Source: Spirochaetaceae bacterium | GTDB lineage: Bacteria; Spirochaetota; Spirochaetia; Spirochaetales_E; Spirochaetaceae_B | NCBI GenBank assembly: GCA_003249275.1 | Contig: QKJO01000215.1 | Span: 1-6,071 of the forward strand | Direction: 5' to 3' | DNA: 6,071 bases | Part shown: in pieces, positions 5,523-6,071 of the stretch | Position numbering within the stretch: position 1 is the first letter of the stretch | Layout: each line of letters begins with the position of its first letter | The notes under the pieces: generated by a model | Told to the model about the DNA's origin: nothing | The model's input: only the letters and a program-made list of their open reading frames with translations | Databases searched by the model: none | Position numbers and translations under genes: made by a program

Positions 5523-6071
5523 TCAGCAGACAGCCAGGGCAGCGGGAGCATTTTCGGCCTGCCATTCGGGCATATTGTAAAAGTTGGAAAGGATGAAACT
5601 GTCTCTGTTCCAGGCGGCAATTTTCCCATGGGAAACGATATACCGTGTATCGGCTGTACCGGGAGTCCACTGGGCATGTTCATCCAGAACCAGATGCCGG
5701 GACCGCTCTGCCGTCAGTGAGTAGAAATAAAGGTCCGAATCGCTCTCAAAGGGCTTGATGAGCAGTGTTTCCCCATCGGCGGAAAAGACGCCTCTCCCCG
5801 GATAAAGGGATCGGGAGCTGATGATGCCTCCCTGCCTGTTCATCTGGATGAGGATGGAACCTTCGGCACTGTACTGCTCCCAGTTCCGGTAACTTCCCGG
5901 AGTATGGACAAAGAGTCGGTCGGCCCCGGGCAGAATGTCCATGATGCAGGGAACCGATGCGATATAGAAAAGATGTCTGAAATCCCGGGAGTCAAGAGAA
6001 ACAGCACTCCGGCTGAAGCTGTATCCCTCAGGACCCAGGGTTGCGATTGTAAAGAAGTAGGCTTCGCTGAA
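5523..6071 (-). CDS. Hypothetical protein, C-terminal 182 residues, beta-propeller-like (runs off the right edge)
   Basis: I do not recognise this gene. The reading frame is open to the window edge, so its true start lies outside; the internal ATG at 5942 is not the start, since the frame continues upstream as plausible protein. The visible part alternates short hydrophobic strands with polar turns. Two segments, GVFSADGETLLIKPF followed by DLYFYSLTAER, and later AQWTPGTADTRYIVSHG, resemble the F/W-S-x-D-G blades of TolB/WD40-like beta-propellers. It ends in a single C-terminal cysteine (LAVC). No membrane segment or catalytic motif is visible. Its TGA stop is immediately followed by the srkA ATG, so the two are surely co-transcribed and probably translationally coupled, which hints at a shared role that cannot be named. 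Base composition matches the neighbours. Confidence 0.75.
   Translation of the reverse strand, partial: FSEAYFFTIATLGPEGYSFSRSAVSLDSRDFRHLFYIASVPCIMDILPGADRLFVHTPGSYRNWEQYSAEGSILIQMNRQGGIISSRSLYPGRGVFSADGETLLIKPFESDSDLYFYSLTAERSRHLVLDEHAQWTPGTADTRYIVSHGKIAAWNRDSFILSNFYNMPEWQAENAPAALAVC

Overview
All five genes in this window lie on the minus strand, so the biological order runs from the right edge to the left. The window is about 50% GC with AT-rich intergenic gaps. It looks like a compact stretch of bacterial chromosome. The organism cannot be fixed from this sequence alone. The threonyl-tRNA synthetase lacks the N-terminal TGS domain, an SrkA-type kinase is present, and an NADH dehydrogenase/DoxX fusion is followed by a polyprenyl synthase. 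I read this as weakly favouring an anaerobic or facultative bacterium such as a spirochaete (Spirochaetota). The T-box leader is most typical of Firmicutes, so a clostridial host remains possible.

Right to left: (1) 5523-6071, the 3' end of an unrecognised gene with beta-propeller-like sequence; (2) 4530-5522, a stress-response kinase of the SrkA (YihE/RdoA) family whose ATG directly follows the stop of gene 1; (3) 4149-4529, a promoter, a complete threonine-type T-box riboswitch with antiterminator and terminator forms, and a Shine-Dalgarno sequence that sits in a small hairpin; (4) 2394-4148, thrS, a TGS-less threonyl-tRNA synthetase; (5) 2206-2393, the thrS terminator and a strong sigma-70-like promoter with a dyad for the next unit; (6) 241-2205, a type II NADH dehydrogenase with a C-terminal membrane domain; (7) 1-240, the first 80 codons of a polyprenyl diphosphate synthase, starting at a TTG that directly abuts the dehydrogenase stop.

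There are three transcription units. One is hypothetical-srkA, which enters from the right. The second is T-box-thrS, which is induced when tRNA-Thr is uncharged. The third is ndh-polyprenyl synthase, which continues past the left edge. The last pair is the most interesting. A membrane-anchored NADH:quinone oxidoreductase translated together with a quinone side-chain synthase resembles part of the flavin-based extracellular electron transfer (FLEET) locus of Listeria (ndh2 and dmkB). The partner genes eetA, eetB, dmkA, fmnB and pplA are not inside this window. I do not see a clearly undescribed system here; the best leads are this partial electron-transfer locus, its unusual acidic Ala-rich insertion, and the well-formed T-box.
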